Source of the DNA: JBEBGV01 sp040081265
GTDB taxonomy: Bacteria; Acidobacteriota; Vicinamibacteria; Vicinamibacterales; UBA2999
Direction of reading: 5' to 3'
Length of the DNA stretch: 64,000 nucleotides
Assembly: GCA_040081265.1 (NCBI GenBank)
Contig: JBEBGV010000011.1
Coordinates: forward strand, 26,355-90,354
This document shows positions 47,864-57,092 of the stretch, in pieces. A program made the translations under genes and the position numbers. A model generated the notes under the pieces. The model was given only the letters and a program-made list of their open reading frames with translations. It ran no database searches and was not told the DNA's origin. Position 1 is the first letter of the stretch. Every line of letters starts with the position of its first letter.

Positions 47864-48831
47864 CGGCGCAGACCGGCATCTCCCGGCGACTCGTCCTGGC
47901 GGTGCTTGGCCCCACCGCGTCGGGGAAGAGTGCTCTTGGTCTGGCCCTGGCTGCACGCTACGGCGGAGAAATCATCAACTGCGATTCAACGGCCGTGTAT
48001 CGCGGCTTCGACATCGGCACCGACAAGATCGAGCCCGGCGAACGCCGAGGGGTGCCGCACCACCTGATCGACGTGGCCGACCCTGTTGAGGTCTACACCG
48101 CTGCCCAGTTTGCGCGGGACGCCGCGGCCCTGATTGCAGACATGCACAGCCGCGACGTCCTGCCAATCCTCGTGGGCGGCACCGGATTCTACTTCCGCGC
48201 ACTGACACGAGGCCTGTTCCCGGGACCGGGGGCCGACGATGTCCTGCGGGCGCGACTGGACCGCATTGCGCAGCGTCGGGGTCTCCCGCACCTGCATGCC
48301 CTCCTGCGGCGCGTAGACCCGGCGTCGGCGGAGCGCATCATGCCGCGGGATCAGAGGCGGCTGGTGCGTGCACTCGAGGTGTATTTTTCAACCGGCAGGT
48401 CGTTGACCAGCCATTTTTCGGAAACCGTGTCCCCGATCGCCGGGTGCGACGTCATCGCCATCGCGTTAAGGATTCCGACGGCATTGACCGCAGAACGCGT
48501 GGCACGCCGAGTGGACCAGCAGTTCGCCCGCGGTGTGGTTCGTGAGGTGGACCAGCTCCTCGAGAGGGGGGTGCCGACGACCGCCCGGCCGTTCGGTGGG
48601 CTCGTCTATCGGCAGGTGATGGAAATGCGTCAAGGCGTACGTGATGAGGTGGCGACACGTGCACTCATCGCGCAGGAGAACCGACGATATGCGCGACGAC
48701 AGTTGATCTGGTTTCGTAAAGAGCCTAATCTTAGTTGGCTTGACGGTCCCGGCGAGAGCGCCGAGACGCTGCAGCAAGCCGACGCGCTCCTGGCCATGCG
48801 CGGCGTTTCAATACGAGGAGAGGCCACTTGA
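47860..48831 (+). CDS. miaA: tRNA dimethylallyltransferase MiaA
   Basis: 323 residues from GTG 47860, coupled to the micro-ORF; GTG 47845 is an alternative. P-loop GPTASGKSALG at the N-terminus, then INCDSTAVYRGFDIGTDK, GVPHHLIDVADP and LVGGTGFYFRALTRGLFPGP are the MiaA motifs. It adds isopentenyl to A37 of tRNAs that read UNN codons. Its stop overlaps the hfq ATG (TGATG), a neighbourhood (miaA-hfq) conserved in many proteobacteria. Confidence 0.94.
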   Translation: MTAQTGISRRLVLAVLGPTASGKSALGLALAARYGGEIINCDSTAVYRGFDIGTDKIEPGERRGVPHHLIDVADPVEVYTAAQFARDAAALIADMHSRDVLPILVGGTGFYFRALTRGLFPGPGADDVLRARLDRIAQRRGLPHLHALLRRVDPASAERIMPRDQRRLVRALEVYFSTGRSLTSHFSETVSPIAGCDVIAIALRIPTALTAERVARRVDQQFARGVVREVDQLLERGVPTTARPFGGLVYRQVMEMRQGVRDEVATRALIAQENRRYARRQLIWFRKEPNLSWLDGPGESAETLQQADALLAMRGVSIRGEAT

Positions 48832-49094
48832 TGGCTCACGTGTCCGATCCCCCGAAGCTCTCGGCGCAGCCGAACATACAGGACGTCTTCCTCAATGGCG
48901 CCCGGCGCGATCGCATTCTCATCATCGTGCACCTGCTCGATGGACGGCAGTTCGAGGGCCGCATCAAGAACTTCGACAAGTTTGCGATTGTCGTTGAAAC
49001 CGACGGCGCCGATCAGCTGATCTTCAAGCACGCGATCGCGACGCTTGCCACTGAGCGCGCGCTCCCGACCTACCTGCCCCCCGATCGCGCCTGA
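48831..49094 (+). CDS. hfq: RNA chaperone Hfq
   Basis: 87 residues from ATG 48831 with GAGGAGAGG as ribosome-binding site. Sm1 is NIQDVFLNGARRDRILIIVHLLDGRQFEGRIKNFDKFAIVV with the usual distal and proximal RNA-contact residues; Sm2 is the variant LIFKHAIATLA in place of IYKHAIST. The C-terminal tail is short. It binds small RNAs and mRNAs as a hexamer. Order miaA-hfq matches many Gram-negatives. A GTG 10 bp after the stop begins deoB. Confidence 0.94.
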   Translation: MAHVSDPPKLSAQPNIQDVFLNGARRDRILIIVHLLDGRQFEGRIKNFDKFAIVVETDGADQLIFKHAIATLATERALPTYLPPDRA

Positions 49095-49100
49095 GGGCGC

Positions 49101-50285
49101 GTGGCAACCGTGCCACCTCTGTTTTCTCGTGTCATCGTCATCGTGCTCGACAGCGTTGGTGCGGGCGAGTTGCCGGATGCGTCGCTGTATCACGACCAGG
49201 GCAGCAACACCCTTGGCAACATGGCGAAGGTGGTGCCGCTTCGGGTCCCCGCGCTTCGGCGGCTCGGACTTGACCGCGTCGTCGATATCGGCGGTGTGCC
49301 GGTTGCTGAACCGGCTGGTGCGTTCGGCAGGCTCGCCGAGGTGTCGGCAGGGAAGGACTCGGTCACCGGTCACTGGGAGCTGATGGGGATCATCCTCGAG
49401 CGGGCCTTTCCGACGTTTCCGGAGGGCTTTCCGCCAGATCTCATCGCGGAGTTCGAGCGGCGCATCGGCAGACCGAGCATCGGCAATGTCGTGGCCTCTG
49501 GGACCGAGATCATCGACCGCCTCGGGCCCGAGCACGTGCGCACGGGATACCCCATCATCTACACCTCGGCCGACAGCGTGTTCCAGATTGCGGCGCACGA
49601 GCACGTGGTCGGCGTGCCCGAGCTGTATCGGATGTGCGAGATCGCCTTCGAAATGGTCGGGCGGGGCATGGGGGTTGGCCGAGTCATCGCGAGGCCGTTT
49701 GTCGGAAACCCCGGAGGCTTCACCAGGACCGCCCATCGTCACGACTATGCGCTCGATCCGATGGGTGACACCGCCCTCGACGCGTTGACCCGCCAGGGTA
49801 CCCGGGTCGTGGCGATCGGCAAGGTGAACGATCTGTTCGCGGGCCGGGGGATTGCCCGTGCCGTGCACACGACGAGTGACGCCGACGGGATGCAGAAGCT
49901 CGAGCGTGCGCTCATCGAGGAGACCGATGGGCTCATCTTTGCCAATCTCGTGGACTTCGACGTGCTCTACGGTCATCGCAACGATCCCGCGGGCTACGCC
50001 GCCAATCTCGAGCAGTTCGACAGCTGGCTGGCGGGGTTCCTGCCGCGACTGTCAGACGACGACCTGCTCGTCATCACCGCAGACCACGGCAACGATCCGA
50101 CAACGCCGAGCACCGATCATTCACGCGAGCACGTGCCCCTCCTCCTCAGCGGCAGCCGCGTTCGGCGTGGCCACAACCTCGGCACGAGGGCCACGTTCGC
50201 GGACCTCGGCCAGACGATCGCAGACAACTTCGGCGTTGGGCCCCTGGCGCACGGTCGCAGCTTTCTCGGGGAGATTCGCGTTTGA
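49101..50285 (+). CDS. deoB: Phosphopentomutase DeoB
   Basis: 394 residues from GTG. Alkaline-phosphatase-fold metal ligands are present: VIVLDSVGAGELPDAS, AGKDSVTGHWEL with the phospho-Thr/Ser site, LVDFDVLYGHRNDP, ITADHGNDPTTPSTDHSREHVPLL. It interconverts ribose-1- and -5-phosphate in nucleoside salvage. Overlaps dgt by 4 bp (TTGA). Functionally it fits the nucleotide-salvage genes mtnP and the kinase in the first part of the window. Confidence 0.94.
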   Translation: MATVPPLFSRVIVIVLDSVGAGELPDASLYHDQGSNTLGNMAKVVPLRVPALRRLGLDRVVDIGGVPVAEPAGAFGRLAEVSAGKDSVTGHWELMGIILERAFPTFPEGFPPDLIAEFERRIGRPSIGNVVASGTEIIDRLGPEHVRTGYPIIYTSADSVFQIAAHEHVVGVPELYRMCEIAFEMVGRGMGVGRVIARPFVGNPGGFTRTAHRHDYALDPMGDTALDALTRQGTRVVAIGKVNDLFAGRGIARAVHTTSDADGMQKLERALIEETDGLIFANLVDFDVLYGHRNDPAGYAANLEQFDSWLAGFLPRLSDDDLLVITADHGNDPTTPSTDHSREHVPLLLSGSRVRRGHNLGTRATFADLGQTIADNFGVGPLAHGRSFLGEIRV

Positions 50286-51343
50286 CCGCCAGCATTCGTG
50301 AAACGCTCGAAGGCCGAGAGCAGGAGATGCTTGCGCCGCAGGCGGCCAGGAGCGCGCGGACCCGCGGCCGTCTCCGTCCGGAGATCGAAGACGATGTCCG
50401 CCCTGCGTTCCAGCACGATCGTGACCGGATCATTCACTCGAAGGCCTTCCGGCGTCTGAAACACAAGACGCAGGTCTTCTTTGCTCCCGCTGGTGACCAC
50501 TATCGCACCCGTCTGACCCACTCGCTGGAGGTGTCGCAGATCGCGCGGACCATTGCCAAGGCCCTTCGCCTGCATGAGGAACTGACCGAGGCGATCGCAC
50601 TCGGCCATGATCTGGGCCACACACCGTTCGGCCACGCCGGTGAGCGCGTGCTCGATGCCCTCGTGCCCGGCGGGTTCCGCCACTATGAACAGAGCCTGCG
50701 GATCGTGGACGTCCTGGAGAATCAGGGACAGGGTCTCAACCTGACATGGGAGGTTCGCGACGGCATCGGTCGTCACTCGAAGGGCAAGAACGGTTCACCG
50801 GTGGGCCTGCCGCCTGACAAACGGGCCGCCACGCTCGAGGCCCAGGTGATGCGCGTCGCGGATTTGATTGCCTACGTGAATCACGACATCGATGACGCCG
50901 TGCGGGCGGGGGTATTGACCACCAGGGATCTGCCAGCAGGTCCGATCCAGACGCTGGGGCAGACTTCGTCGTCCCGGATCGCGCGGATGGTCAAGGACGT
51001 GGTCTACGAGACGACCGACGCCGGACTCGACCAGATCAGGATGAGCCCCGAGGTGCTCGAAGCGACGCTGGCCATGCGCAGCTACCTCTTCGAGCACGTC
51101 TACGAGAATGACGTCGCCACGGCCGAGTTCAGCAAGGCGACCGGTATTCTCGGGGGCCTCTGGGAGCGCGTCCGGCAACGGCCCGGTGACTTCCTCGACC
51201 CGGAGATTGTGGCGGCCGAGGGGCTGGATGTGGCGGCAAAGGACTTCCTGGCCGGGATGACCGATCGGTTCGCGGTCCGCCTGTTCGAGACCCTGTTTGT
51301 GCCAAAGCCCTGGGTAGGGCCGATCTCCTGGAATCAGCTATAA
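50282..51343 (+). CDS. dgt: Deoxyguanosinetriphosphate triphosphohydrolase-like HD protein
   Basis: 353 residues from TTG 50282. HD motif: TRLTHSLEVSQIARTIAKAL and GHDLGHTPFGHAGERVLDAL carry the metal-binding His and Asp pairs, with the dNTP-binding RRLKHKTQVF region upstream and VMRVADLIAYVNHDIDDAVRAG. The family cleaves triphosphate from dNTPs. A coupled start with deoB supports a nucleotide-turnover role. The first 35 residues are an Arg/Glu-rich extension typical of the 'dgt-like' group. Confidence 0.9.
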   Translation: MTASIRETLEGREQEMLAPQAARSARTRGRLRPEIEDDVRPAFQHDRDRIIHSKAFRRLKHKTQVFFAPAGDHYRTRLTHSLEVSQIARTIAKALRLHEELTEAIALGHDLGHTPFGHAGERVLDALVPGGFRHYEQSLRIVDVLENQGQGLNLTWEVRDGIGRHSKGKNGSPVGLPPDKRAATLEAQVMRVADLIAYVNHDIDDAVRAGVLTTRDLPAGPIQTLGQTSSSRIARMVKDVVYETTDAGLDQIRMSPEVLEATLAMRSYLFEHVYENDVATAEFSKATGILGGLWERVRQRPGDFLDPEIVAAEGLDVAAKDFLAGMTDRFAVRLFETLFVPKPWVGPISWNQL

Positions 51344-51344
51344 T
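51339..51344 (+). promoter_or_regulatory. TATAAT box before the yceD gene
   Basis: A perfect TATAAT overlaps the end of dgt (the TAA stop lies in it). It is 44 nt before ATG 51389 and may serve the yceD-rpmF-plsX-fab operon. No matching -35 is visible. Confidence 0.35.
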
Positions 51345-51388
51345 CGAAAGTCTGCCCTTCGCGGAATATTCGCTGAGGGCGTTCGGTC

Positions 51389-51916
51389 ATGCTGCTCGAC
51401 CTCACCCGTTATCGCCAGCCCACGGCGTCGTTCTCGCGCACGTTTCAGCCGTCCGAGATGGGCGCTGACGGGGACGCCTATGCGGTGGTCGAGCCGGTTG
51501 ACCTGACGTTGGAGATCCACAAGGACAAGAACCGATTTCGTCTGGTCGGGGATGTCCGGACGACGCTCGAACTGGGGTGTAGCCGGTGCGCTGAGCCGTT
51601 CCAGCTCCCCGTGTCGTCGAGTTTCGACGTGCGGTACTGGCCGATGGCTGATGCCGAGCGGGATGCGGAAGCCGAACTGAGTGAGGACGATCTCGAGACG
51701 AGCTATTACGCGGACGACCAGATCGACCTCAACGAACTGATGCGCGAACAGTTCTATCTGGCGCTTCCGATGAAGCCGTTGTGCCAGGAAGACTGTCGCG
51801 GCCTGTGTCCGCACTGCGGCACAAACCTGAACACCGCCCGGTGCTCGTGCACACCGGTGTGGGAGGACCCGCGGCTGGCGGCGCTCAAGTCGCTCCAGCC
51901 GCGTCGCGACTCCTAG
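51389..51916 (+). CDS. yceD: DUF177/YceD-family protein
   Basis: 175 residues. N-terminal part has the DUF177 motifs (LEIHKDKNRFRLVGDVRTTLELGCSRCAEPFQLPV), and the C-terminus contains CQEDCRGLCPHCGTNLNTARCSC, a run of seven Cys that could bind zinc. YceD is required for 23S rRNA processing or stability in plants and bacteria and is regularly found just before rpmF and plsX, exactly as here. Confidence 0.9.
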   Translation: MLLDLTRYRQPTASFSRTFQPSEMGADGDAYAVVEPVDLTLEIHKDKNRFRLVGDVRTTLELGCSRCAEPFQLPVSSSFDVRYWPMADAERDAEAELSEDDLETSYYADDQIDLNELMREQFYLALPMKPLCQEDCRGLCPHCGTNLNTARCSCTPVWEDPRLAALKSLQPRRDS

Positions 51917-51947
51917 TTGGACGCTACTATTCACGACGACCACGACA

Positions 51948-52130
51948 ATGCCGAATCCAAAACGCCGACATTCAAAGACACGAACTGCAAAGCGCCGCAC
52001 CCACGACGCCCTGACGGCCACGACCACTGGTCTCTGCCCTCAGTGCCACGAGCCCAAGGCGCCGCACCGAATCTGCCCGCACTGCGGGTTCTACAACCAG
52101 CGTCAGGTTCGTCCGGTCGACGAGGAATAG
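51948..52130 (+). CDS. rpmF: 50S ribosomal protein L32
   Basis: 60 residues starting MPNPKRRHSKTRTAKRRTHDAL, with the L32 zinc knuckle CPQC...CPHC at about 30-46. Conserved Tyr and Val/Arg end (GFYNQRQVRPVDEE). Universal position between yceD and plsX confirms it. Confidence 0.96.
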   Translation: MPNPKRRHSKTRTAKRRTHDALTATTTGLCPQCHEPKAPHRICPHCGFYNQRQVRPVDEE

Positions 52131-52160
52131 GCCCGCAGACAGGCGGGACGATTCTCGGAT

Positions 52161-53168
52161 ATGGTCCGCATCGCAGTTGATGCGATGGGCGGCGACCATG
52201 GGCCGTCGGTCATCGTCGACGGTGCCCTGGCGGCGGCCAGACATCTCGATATCGAACTTGTGCTGGTTGGTCAGGCGGCCGTCATCGAACGGGCCCTGGC
52301 CGAGGCGCCGGATCGTGCGTCCCTTCGCGTGGAGGTGGTCGATGCGCCGGATGTCGTCGCCATGCACGAATCACCGACCTCGGCGCGGCGGCGTCCAGGC
52401 TCGTCAATCAGGGTGGCTGCCGAACTGGTGGCCCAGGGTCGTGCGGCGGCACTGTTCAGCGCCGGGCACACCGGGGCGACCGTCGTGGCCACGCACGCGG
52501 CGTTCGGGATGATTCGTGGCGTTGACCGACCGGCGCTGGCCGCTGTGATTCCCACCAGGTCCGGGACCGCCGTGCTGCTGGACGCCGGCGCAACCGTCGA
52601 GTGCCGGCCGTCGCACTTGCGGCAGTTTGCGGTGATGGGGAGCGTCTACGCGAAGGTGGCGCTCGGGCTCGCGTCACCGCGAGTGGGCCTGTTGTCCATC
52701 GGGGAGGAAGAGAGCAAAGGCAACGACCTCACCCGTGAGGCCCACCGGCTGCTCAAGGCCTCACCGATGAACTTCATCGGGAACATCGAGGGCCGGGAGA
52801 TCTACGGTGGGAACGCCGACGTGATTGTCTGTGACGGTTTCACTGGCAATGTGGTGCTCAAGACGAGCGAGGGGCTGGTAGACGTCGTGGAATCGCTCCT
52901 CGGGGATGAGTTACAGGGCACCTTTTCAAGCCAGGTGGGATACCTTCTCTCCCGACGTGCATTCCGGCGCTTCCGCCGGAGAGTGGACTATTCGGAATAC
53001 GGGGGTGCGCCGCTGCTTGGTGTGGCCGGGCTCGCGCTGGTCGGACACGGGCGGTCGTCGTCCAAGGCGGTGCGCAATGCCGTGGCGGCGGCGTCGCGGT
53101 TTGCCGCCACTGACTTCATCCGTCGCGTCGAGCACGAGGTTGTGACGGCGGAGAGCCTGAGCAAGTGA
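52161..53168 (+). CDS. plsX: Phosphate acyltransferase PlsX
   Basis: 335 residues with the N-terminal IAVDAMGGDHGPSVIVDGALAAA motif, VVVATHAAFGMIRGVDRPALAAVIPT, GLLSIGEEESKGNDL and NIEGREIYGGNADVIVCDGFTGNVVLKTSEG. It makes acyl-phosphate from acyl-ACP to start phospholipid synthesis via PlsY. fabD overlaps its stop as GTGA. Confidence 0.95.
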   Translation: MVRIAVDAMGGDHGPSVIVDGALAAARHLDIELVLVGQAAVIERALAEAPDRASLRVEVVDAPDVVAMHESPTSARRRPGSSIRVAAELVAQGRAAALFSAGHTGATVVATHAAFGMIRGVDRPALAAVIPTRSGTAVLLDAGATVECRPSHLRQFAVMGSVYAKVALGLASPRVGLLSIGEEESKGNDLTREAHRLLKASPMNFIGNIEGREIYGGNADVIVCDGFTGNVVLKTSEGLVDVVESLLGDELQGTFSSQVGYLLSRRAFRRFRRRVDYSEYGGAPLLGVAGLALVGHGRSSSKAVRNAVAAASRFAATDFIRRVEHEVVTAESLSK

Positions 53169-54733
53169 ATCGGATGATTGCATTCATTTTTCCAGGACAG
53201 GGTTCGCAGAAGGTCGGGATGGGACGCGCCCTTGCCGAGACCTACCCCGAGGCACGCGCCGCCTTTGAAGAGGCCGATCTGGCGCTGGCGGAGTCGCTGT
53301 CTCGCGTCTGCTTCGAGGGTCCTGAGGATCGCCTCACGCTGACCGAGAACGCACAGCCGGCGATCCTGGCCATGAGCGTCGCCGCGTGCCGTGTCCTGGC
53401 TGCGCGCGGGGTCACCCCGCAGATGGTCGCCGGGCACAGTCTGGGTGAGTACTCGGCGAATGTGGCGGCGGGGACCCTGTCGTTTGCCGATGCCCTTCGT
53501 CTGGTTCGCCGGCGCGGGCGCTACATGCAGGAGGCTGTTCCGGTCGGTCAGGGCGCGATGGCGGCCATTTTGGGGCTCGATCTGTCTGCTGTGCAGCAGG
53601 CCTGCCTGGAGGCCGCCCAGGGCGAGGTCGTCAGTCCGGCCAATATCAACGGTGCCGGTCAGATTGTGATCGCCGGAGACGCCTCGGCGGTTGACCGCGC
53701 CGGCGCTCGCGCGAAGGCGCTGGGTGCCAGGAAGGTCGTGCCACTGTCTGTCAGCGCGCCTTTTCATTGCGCCCTGATGAAGCCCGCACAGGACCGGCTC
53801 GAGCCGGAACTGCGCGCCGTGCGCGCCAGCGATCCCGCCGTACCGGTTGTGGCCAATGTCGATGCGGAGCCCAATCGCACCGCCACCGCCGCAATCGACG
53901 CACTCGTGCGGCAGGTATCGGCGCCGGTGCGGTGGGAGGACGTTGTCAATCGTCTCTCCGCGAGCGGTGTGAGCACGTTCATCGAGGTTGGACCCGGCAA
54001 GGTGCTGAGCGGGCTGGTCAGAAAGATCAACAAGGGCGCGTCGGCCTGGCATGTGGGCACGCCTGAGGATGTCGAGGCGCTGATGCAGGAGCTTGCGGGG
54101 GCGCGAGGGGAACATGCTGCGCAGACGGCCGCCGACATCAGGGCAGCCGGTGGGGCCGGTGAGAGCGTGGACCTGGACGTGACCGACGCCGGTTCGATCG
54201 ACGCCGTCATGTCGGGGGTGCTGAGCCGGCATGGCCGGGTCGACATCCTGGTGAACAATGCGGGGATCACCCGCGATCAGCTCATGCTGCGAATGAAGCG
54301 CGACGACTGGGACCAGGTGATTGCCACCAACCTGACGGCTGCCTTTGCCTGCGTGCAGGCGGTCGTGAAGCCCATGGTCAAGCAGCGGTCGGGGCGGATC
54401 GTCAGCATCAGTTCGGTCGTCGGGCAGATGGGCAACGCCGGCCAGGCCAATTACGCCGCGTCCAAGGCGGGCCTCATCGGTTTCAGCAAGGCGCTGGCGC
54501 GTGAGCTGGCGTCGCGCAACATTACCGTCAACGTGGTGGCGCCGGGACTCATCGAAACCGACATGACACGGGCTATTGCGGAAAAGGCACAGACCGACTG
54601 GGCCGCGCAGATTCCAGCCGGACGGCTTGGCACGCCCGATGACGTCGCGGCGGCTGTGAGCTTTCTTGCGTCGGACGAGGCGTCGTATATTACAGGACAG
54701 GTGCTTGCCGTCAACGGCGGCATGTACATGTAG
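53165..54733 (+). CDS. FabD-FabG fusion with truncated ketoreductase domain
   Basis: 522 codons in one frame from GTG 53165. Residues 1 to about 308 are malonyl-CoA:ACP transacylase FabD: FPGQGSQKVGMG, GHSLGEYS (Ser92), SAPFHCALM (His201), EVGPGKVLSGLVRKI. The rest is ketoacyl-ACP reductase, but it begins at the equivalent of FabG residue ~38 (GEHAAQTAADIRAAGG). The Rossmann motif TGxxxGIG and first 37 or so residues are missing, while NNAGITRDQLMLRMK, the catalytic SSVVGQMG, NYAASKAG (Tyr/Lys) and VNGGMYM remain. The reductase half should not bind NADPH normally. An in-frame deletion of about 110 bp of original sequence at 54090-54110 would explain it, as would an assembly error. Confidence 0.9.
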   Translation: MNRMIAFIFPGQGSQKVGMGRALAETYPEARAAFEEADLALAESLSRVCFEGPEDRLTLTENAQPAILAMSVAACRVLAARGVTPQMVAGHSLGEYSANVAAGTLSFADALRLVRRRGRYMQEAVPVGQGAMAAILGLDLSAVQQACLEAAQGEVVSPANINGAGQIVIAGDASAVDRAGARAKALGARKVVPLSVSAPFHCALMKPAQDRLEPELRAVRASDPAVPVVANVDAEPNRTATAAIDALVRQVSAPVRWEDVVNRLSASGVSTFIEVGPGKVLSGLVRKINKGASAWHVGTPEDVEALMQELAGARGEHAAQTAADIRAAGGAGESVDLDVTDAGSIDAVMSGVLSRHGRVDILVNNAGITRDQLMLRMKRDDWDQVIATNLTAAFACVQAVVKPMVKQRSGRIVSISSVVGQMGNAGQANYAASKAGLIGFSKALARELASRNITVNVVAPGLIETDMTRAIAEKAQTDWAAQIPAGRLGTPDDVAAAVSFLASDEASYITGQVLAVNGGMYM

Positions 54734-54792
54734 AGCCGGTTGCGGCCCAAGGCATCCATTCCGGACTTGCCGCAGCCGCTCAGGAGGATTGA

Positions 54793-55035
54793 ATGGCCGT
54801 CGCAGATAAGGTGAAGAGCATCATCGTGGAGCAGTTGGGCGTCGACGAAGAGGAAGTCACGCCGGACGCGTCGTTTGTCGATGACCTCGGCGCGGATTCG
54901 CTCGACACGGTGGAGCTCGTCATGGCGTTCGAGGAAGAGTTCGGGATTGAGATTCCCGACGAGGACGCCGAGAAGATCACCCGAGTCAAAGAGGCGATCG
55001 ACTACATCGAGGCGCACGCCAAGTCGAAGAAGTAG
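54793..55035 (+). CDS. acpP: Acyl carrier protein
   Basis: 80 residues, AGGAGG ribosome-binding site at 54782-54787. Phosphopantetheine attachment serine is S36 in GADSLDTVELVMAFEEEFG. The acidic helix II and length are typical. Between fabD/G and fabF, as in other bacteria. Confidence 0.97.
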   Translation: MAVADKVKSIIVEQLGVDEEEVTPDASFVDDLGADSLDTVELVMAFEEEFGIEIPDEDAEKITRVKEAIDYIEAHAKSKK

Positions 55036-55046
55036 TCGGAGGACCC

Positions 55047-56288
55047 TTGAGCAGGCGAGTCGTCGTCACCGGCATCGGGCTGGTGTCGTCTCTGGGAATC
55101 GGAACGGCCGAAACGTGGGCTGGGGTGTTGGGCGGCGTGAGCGGGGTCTCCCGCATCACGCGCTTTGACGTCAGTGGGTTTGCCGCGCAGATCGCCGCCG
55201 AGGTCAAGGGGTTCGACCCCCTGAATTACGTCGAGAAAAAAGAGGTCAAGAAGATGGACCTCTTCATTCACTACGCCATCGCCGCGTCGCAGTTCGCGAT
55301 GGACGACTCAGGGCTGCAGATCACTGATCAGAACGCGCACGAGATCGGAGCCTTCATCGGCTCCGGTATCGGCGGGTTCAGCACCATCGAACGCGAACAC
55401 ATCGCGCTGCTCGATGGCGGTCCGCGCAAGATCTCACCGTTCTTCATTCCGTCGGCGATCATCAACCTGGCCGCCGGCCAGGTCTCCATCCGGTTTGGCG
55501 CGAAGGGACCGAATCTGGCCACGTGCACGGCCTGTTCCGCGTCGGCGCACGCCGTCGGCGAGTCGTTCGAGATCATCCGTCGCGGCGACGCGGTGGCGAT
55601 GATCGCTGGCGGGTCGGAAGCCGCGATTACCCCGATGAGTCTGGGCGGGTTCTCTTCGCTGCGCGCCCTCTCGACCCGCAACGACGATCCCGGGCGTGCC
55701 TGCCGGCCGTTCGACAAAGATCGCGACGGGTTCATCATCGGTGAGGGGGCAGGTGTGCTCGTCCTCGAGGAACTCGAATTCGCCCGCGCACGCGGGGCAT
55801 CCATTTACGCCGAGGTCGTCGGCTACGGGCTGACCGGCGACGCGTACCACATGACCGCCCCGTCTGAGGACGGCGACGGCGGGCGGCGTGTGATGGAGAT
55901 GGCGATCAAGAAGGCCGGCATCAGGCCCTCCGAGGTGGACTACATCAATGCCCACGGCACCTCGACCCCCCACAATGATCGTCTCGAGAGCCTGGCCATC
56001 AAGCGCTGCTTTGGCGACCACGCCTACAAGGTCGCCATCTCGTCGAGCAAGTCCATGACCGGGCATCTCCTCGGTGGCGCCGGCGGACTCGAAGCAGGTA
56101 TCACTGCCCTGGCGGTACGCCACCAGGTCGCGCCGCCGACGATTAACCTGGACAATCCCGACCCGGACTGTGACCTCGACTACATCCCAGGGGGCAAGCG
56201 CCCGATGGCGATCCGCTACGCGTTATCCAATTCCTTCGGCTTTGGCGGCACCAACGCAGCGCTGCTCTTCAAGCGCTTCGAGGATTGA
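55047..56288 (+). CDS. fabF: 3-oxoacyl-ACP synthase II (FabF)
   Basis: 413 residues from TTG 55047 with GGAGGA upstream. The catalytic triad is Cys163 (in NLATCTACSASAHA), His303 (NAHGTSTPHND) and His340 (KSMTGHLLGGAGG), the KAS II arrangement. It elongates acyl-ACP with malonyl-ACP. It closes the fab block; an ETF gene begins 45 bp downstream. Confidence 0.96.
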   Translation: MSRRVVVTGIGLVSSLGIGTAETWAGVLGGVSGVSRITRFDVSGFAAQIAAEVKGFDPLNYVEKKEVKKMDLFIHYAIAASQFAMDDSGLQITDQNAHEIGAFIGSGIGGFSTIEREHIALLDGGPRKISPFFIPSAIINLAAGQVSIRFGAKGPNLATCTACSASAHAVGESFEIIRRGDAVAMIAGGSEAAITPMSLGGFSSLRALSTRNDDPGRACRPFDKDRDGFIIGEGAGVLVLEELEFARARGASIYAEVVGYGLTGDAYHMTAPSEDGDGGRRVMEMAIKKAGIRPSEVDYINAHGTSTPHNDRLESLAIKRCFGDHAYKVAISSSKSMTGHLLGGAGGLEAGITALAVRHQVAPPTINLDNPDPDCDLDYIPGGKRPMAIRYALSNSFGFGGTNAALLFKRFED

Positions 56289-56333
56289 GCGCCCACCTCG
56301 GTCGCTGGGTCGGAGTACTCTGTACCTGACGCC

Positions 56334-57092
56334 ATGAAGATTGCCGTGTGCGTGAAGCAGGTTCCGACCCGCGAGTGGCAACCACGCGTCAACGAGGCTG
56401 GTACCTGGATTCGCGAGCAGGACGCGTCTTTCGAACTGAATGAGCCGGACGCCTACGCCCTCGAAGAGGGGCTGCGGCTGCGCGAGGCGCATGGCGGCGA
56501 GGTCGTCGTGTGTGCCGCAGGGCCCGCTCGAGTGCAGCAGGTGCTGCGCGAGGCTCTGGCGAGGGGGGCTGATCGCGCCATCCACGTCGAAGACGCCGCG
56601 CTGGCCTCCGCGGACGGGCTTGCGACCGCCAGGGCCCTCGCTCAGGCGATGGCCGGAGAAGCCTTCGATCTCGTCCTGACCGGTCTCCAGTCCGACGACC
56701 AGGGACACGGCGTCACCGGTGTCGCCCTCGCCGAGTACCTCGGCATGCCGCACTCCACCATCATCATGGAAGTAGCGGTGCAGGAAGATAGCCTGCGCGT
56801 AAAGCGCGAACTGGAAGGCGGGTGGTTCCAGTGGGTGACGATGCCGCTGCCCGCGCTCCTGACCATTCAGAGCGGGATTAACCAGCTTCGCTACGCCACG
56901 CTGAAGGGCATCATGGCGGCGAAGAAGAAGGAGATCCGCAGGGTGGCGCCAGCCGCGCTGGTACCCGCGATCGAGATTGCGAGCCTGGCGGTACCCACCC
57001 GGAGCAAGCAGACGCAGATGATTGCCGGCTCTCCCTCTGAAGCGGCCACCGAGCTGGTGCGGCGCCTTCGCGACGAAGCGCGGGCCCTGTGA
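56334..57092 (+). CDS. etfB: Electron transfer flavoprotein beta subunit
   Basis: 252 residues with KIAVCVKQVPTREWQPR, ELNEPDAYALEEGLRLREAHGG and GLQSDDQGHGVTGVALAEYLGMPHSTII, the ETF-beta signature carrying AMP. Its stop overlaps etfA by 4 bp (GTGATG). It accepts electrons from acyl-CoA dehydrogenases, such as that at 2.1-3.2 kb. Confidence 0.95.
   Translation: MKIAVCVKQVPTREWQPRVNEAGTWIREQDASFELNEPDAYALEEGLRLREAHGGEVVVCAAGPARVQQVLREALARGADRAIHVEDAALASADGLATARALAQAMAGEAFDLVLTGLQSDDQGHGVTGVALAEYLGMPHSTIIMEVAVQEDSLRVKRELEGGWFQWVTMPLPALLTIQSGINQLRYATLKGIMAAKKKEIRRVAPAALVPAIEIASLAVPTRSKQTQMIAGSPSEAATELVRRLRDEARAL

Noticed and set aside
48630..49976. 448-codon minus-strand frame over hfq/deoB
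   Set aside because: Antisense to miaA, hfq and deoB, no recognisable domain; shadow frame.
52988..54232. 414-codon minus-strand frame over plsX/fabD
   Set aside because: Antisense to well-supported genes and without motif; shadow frame.
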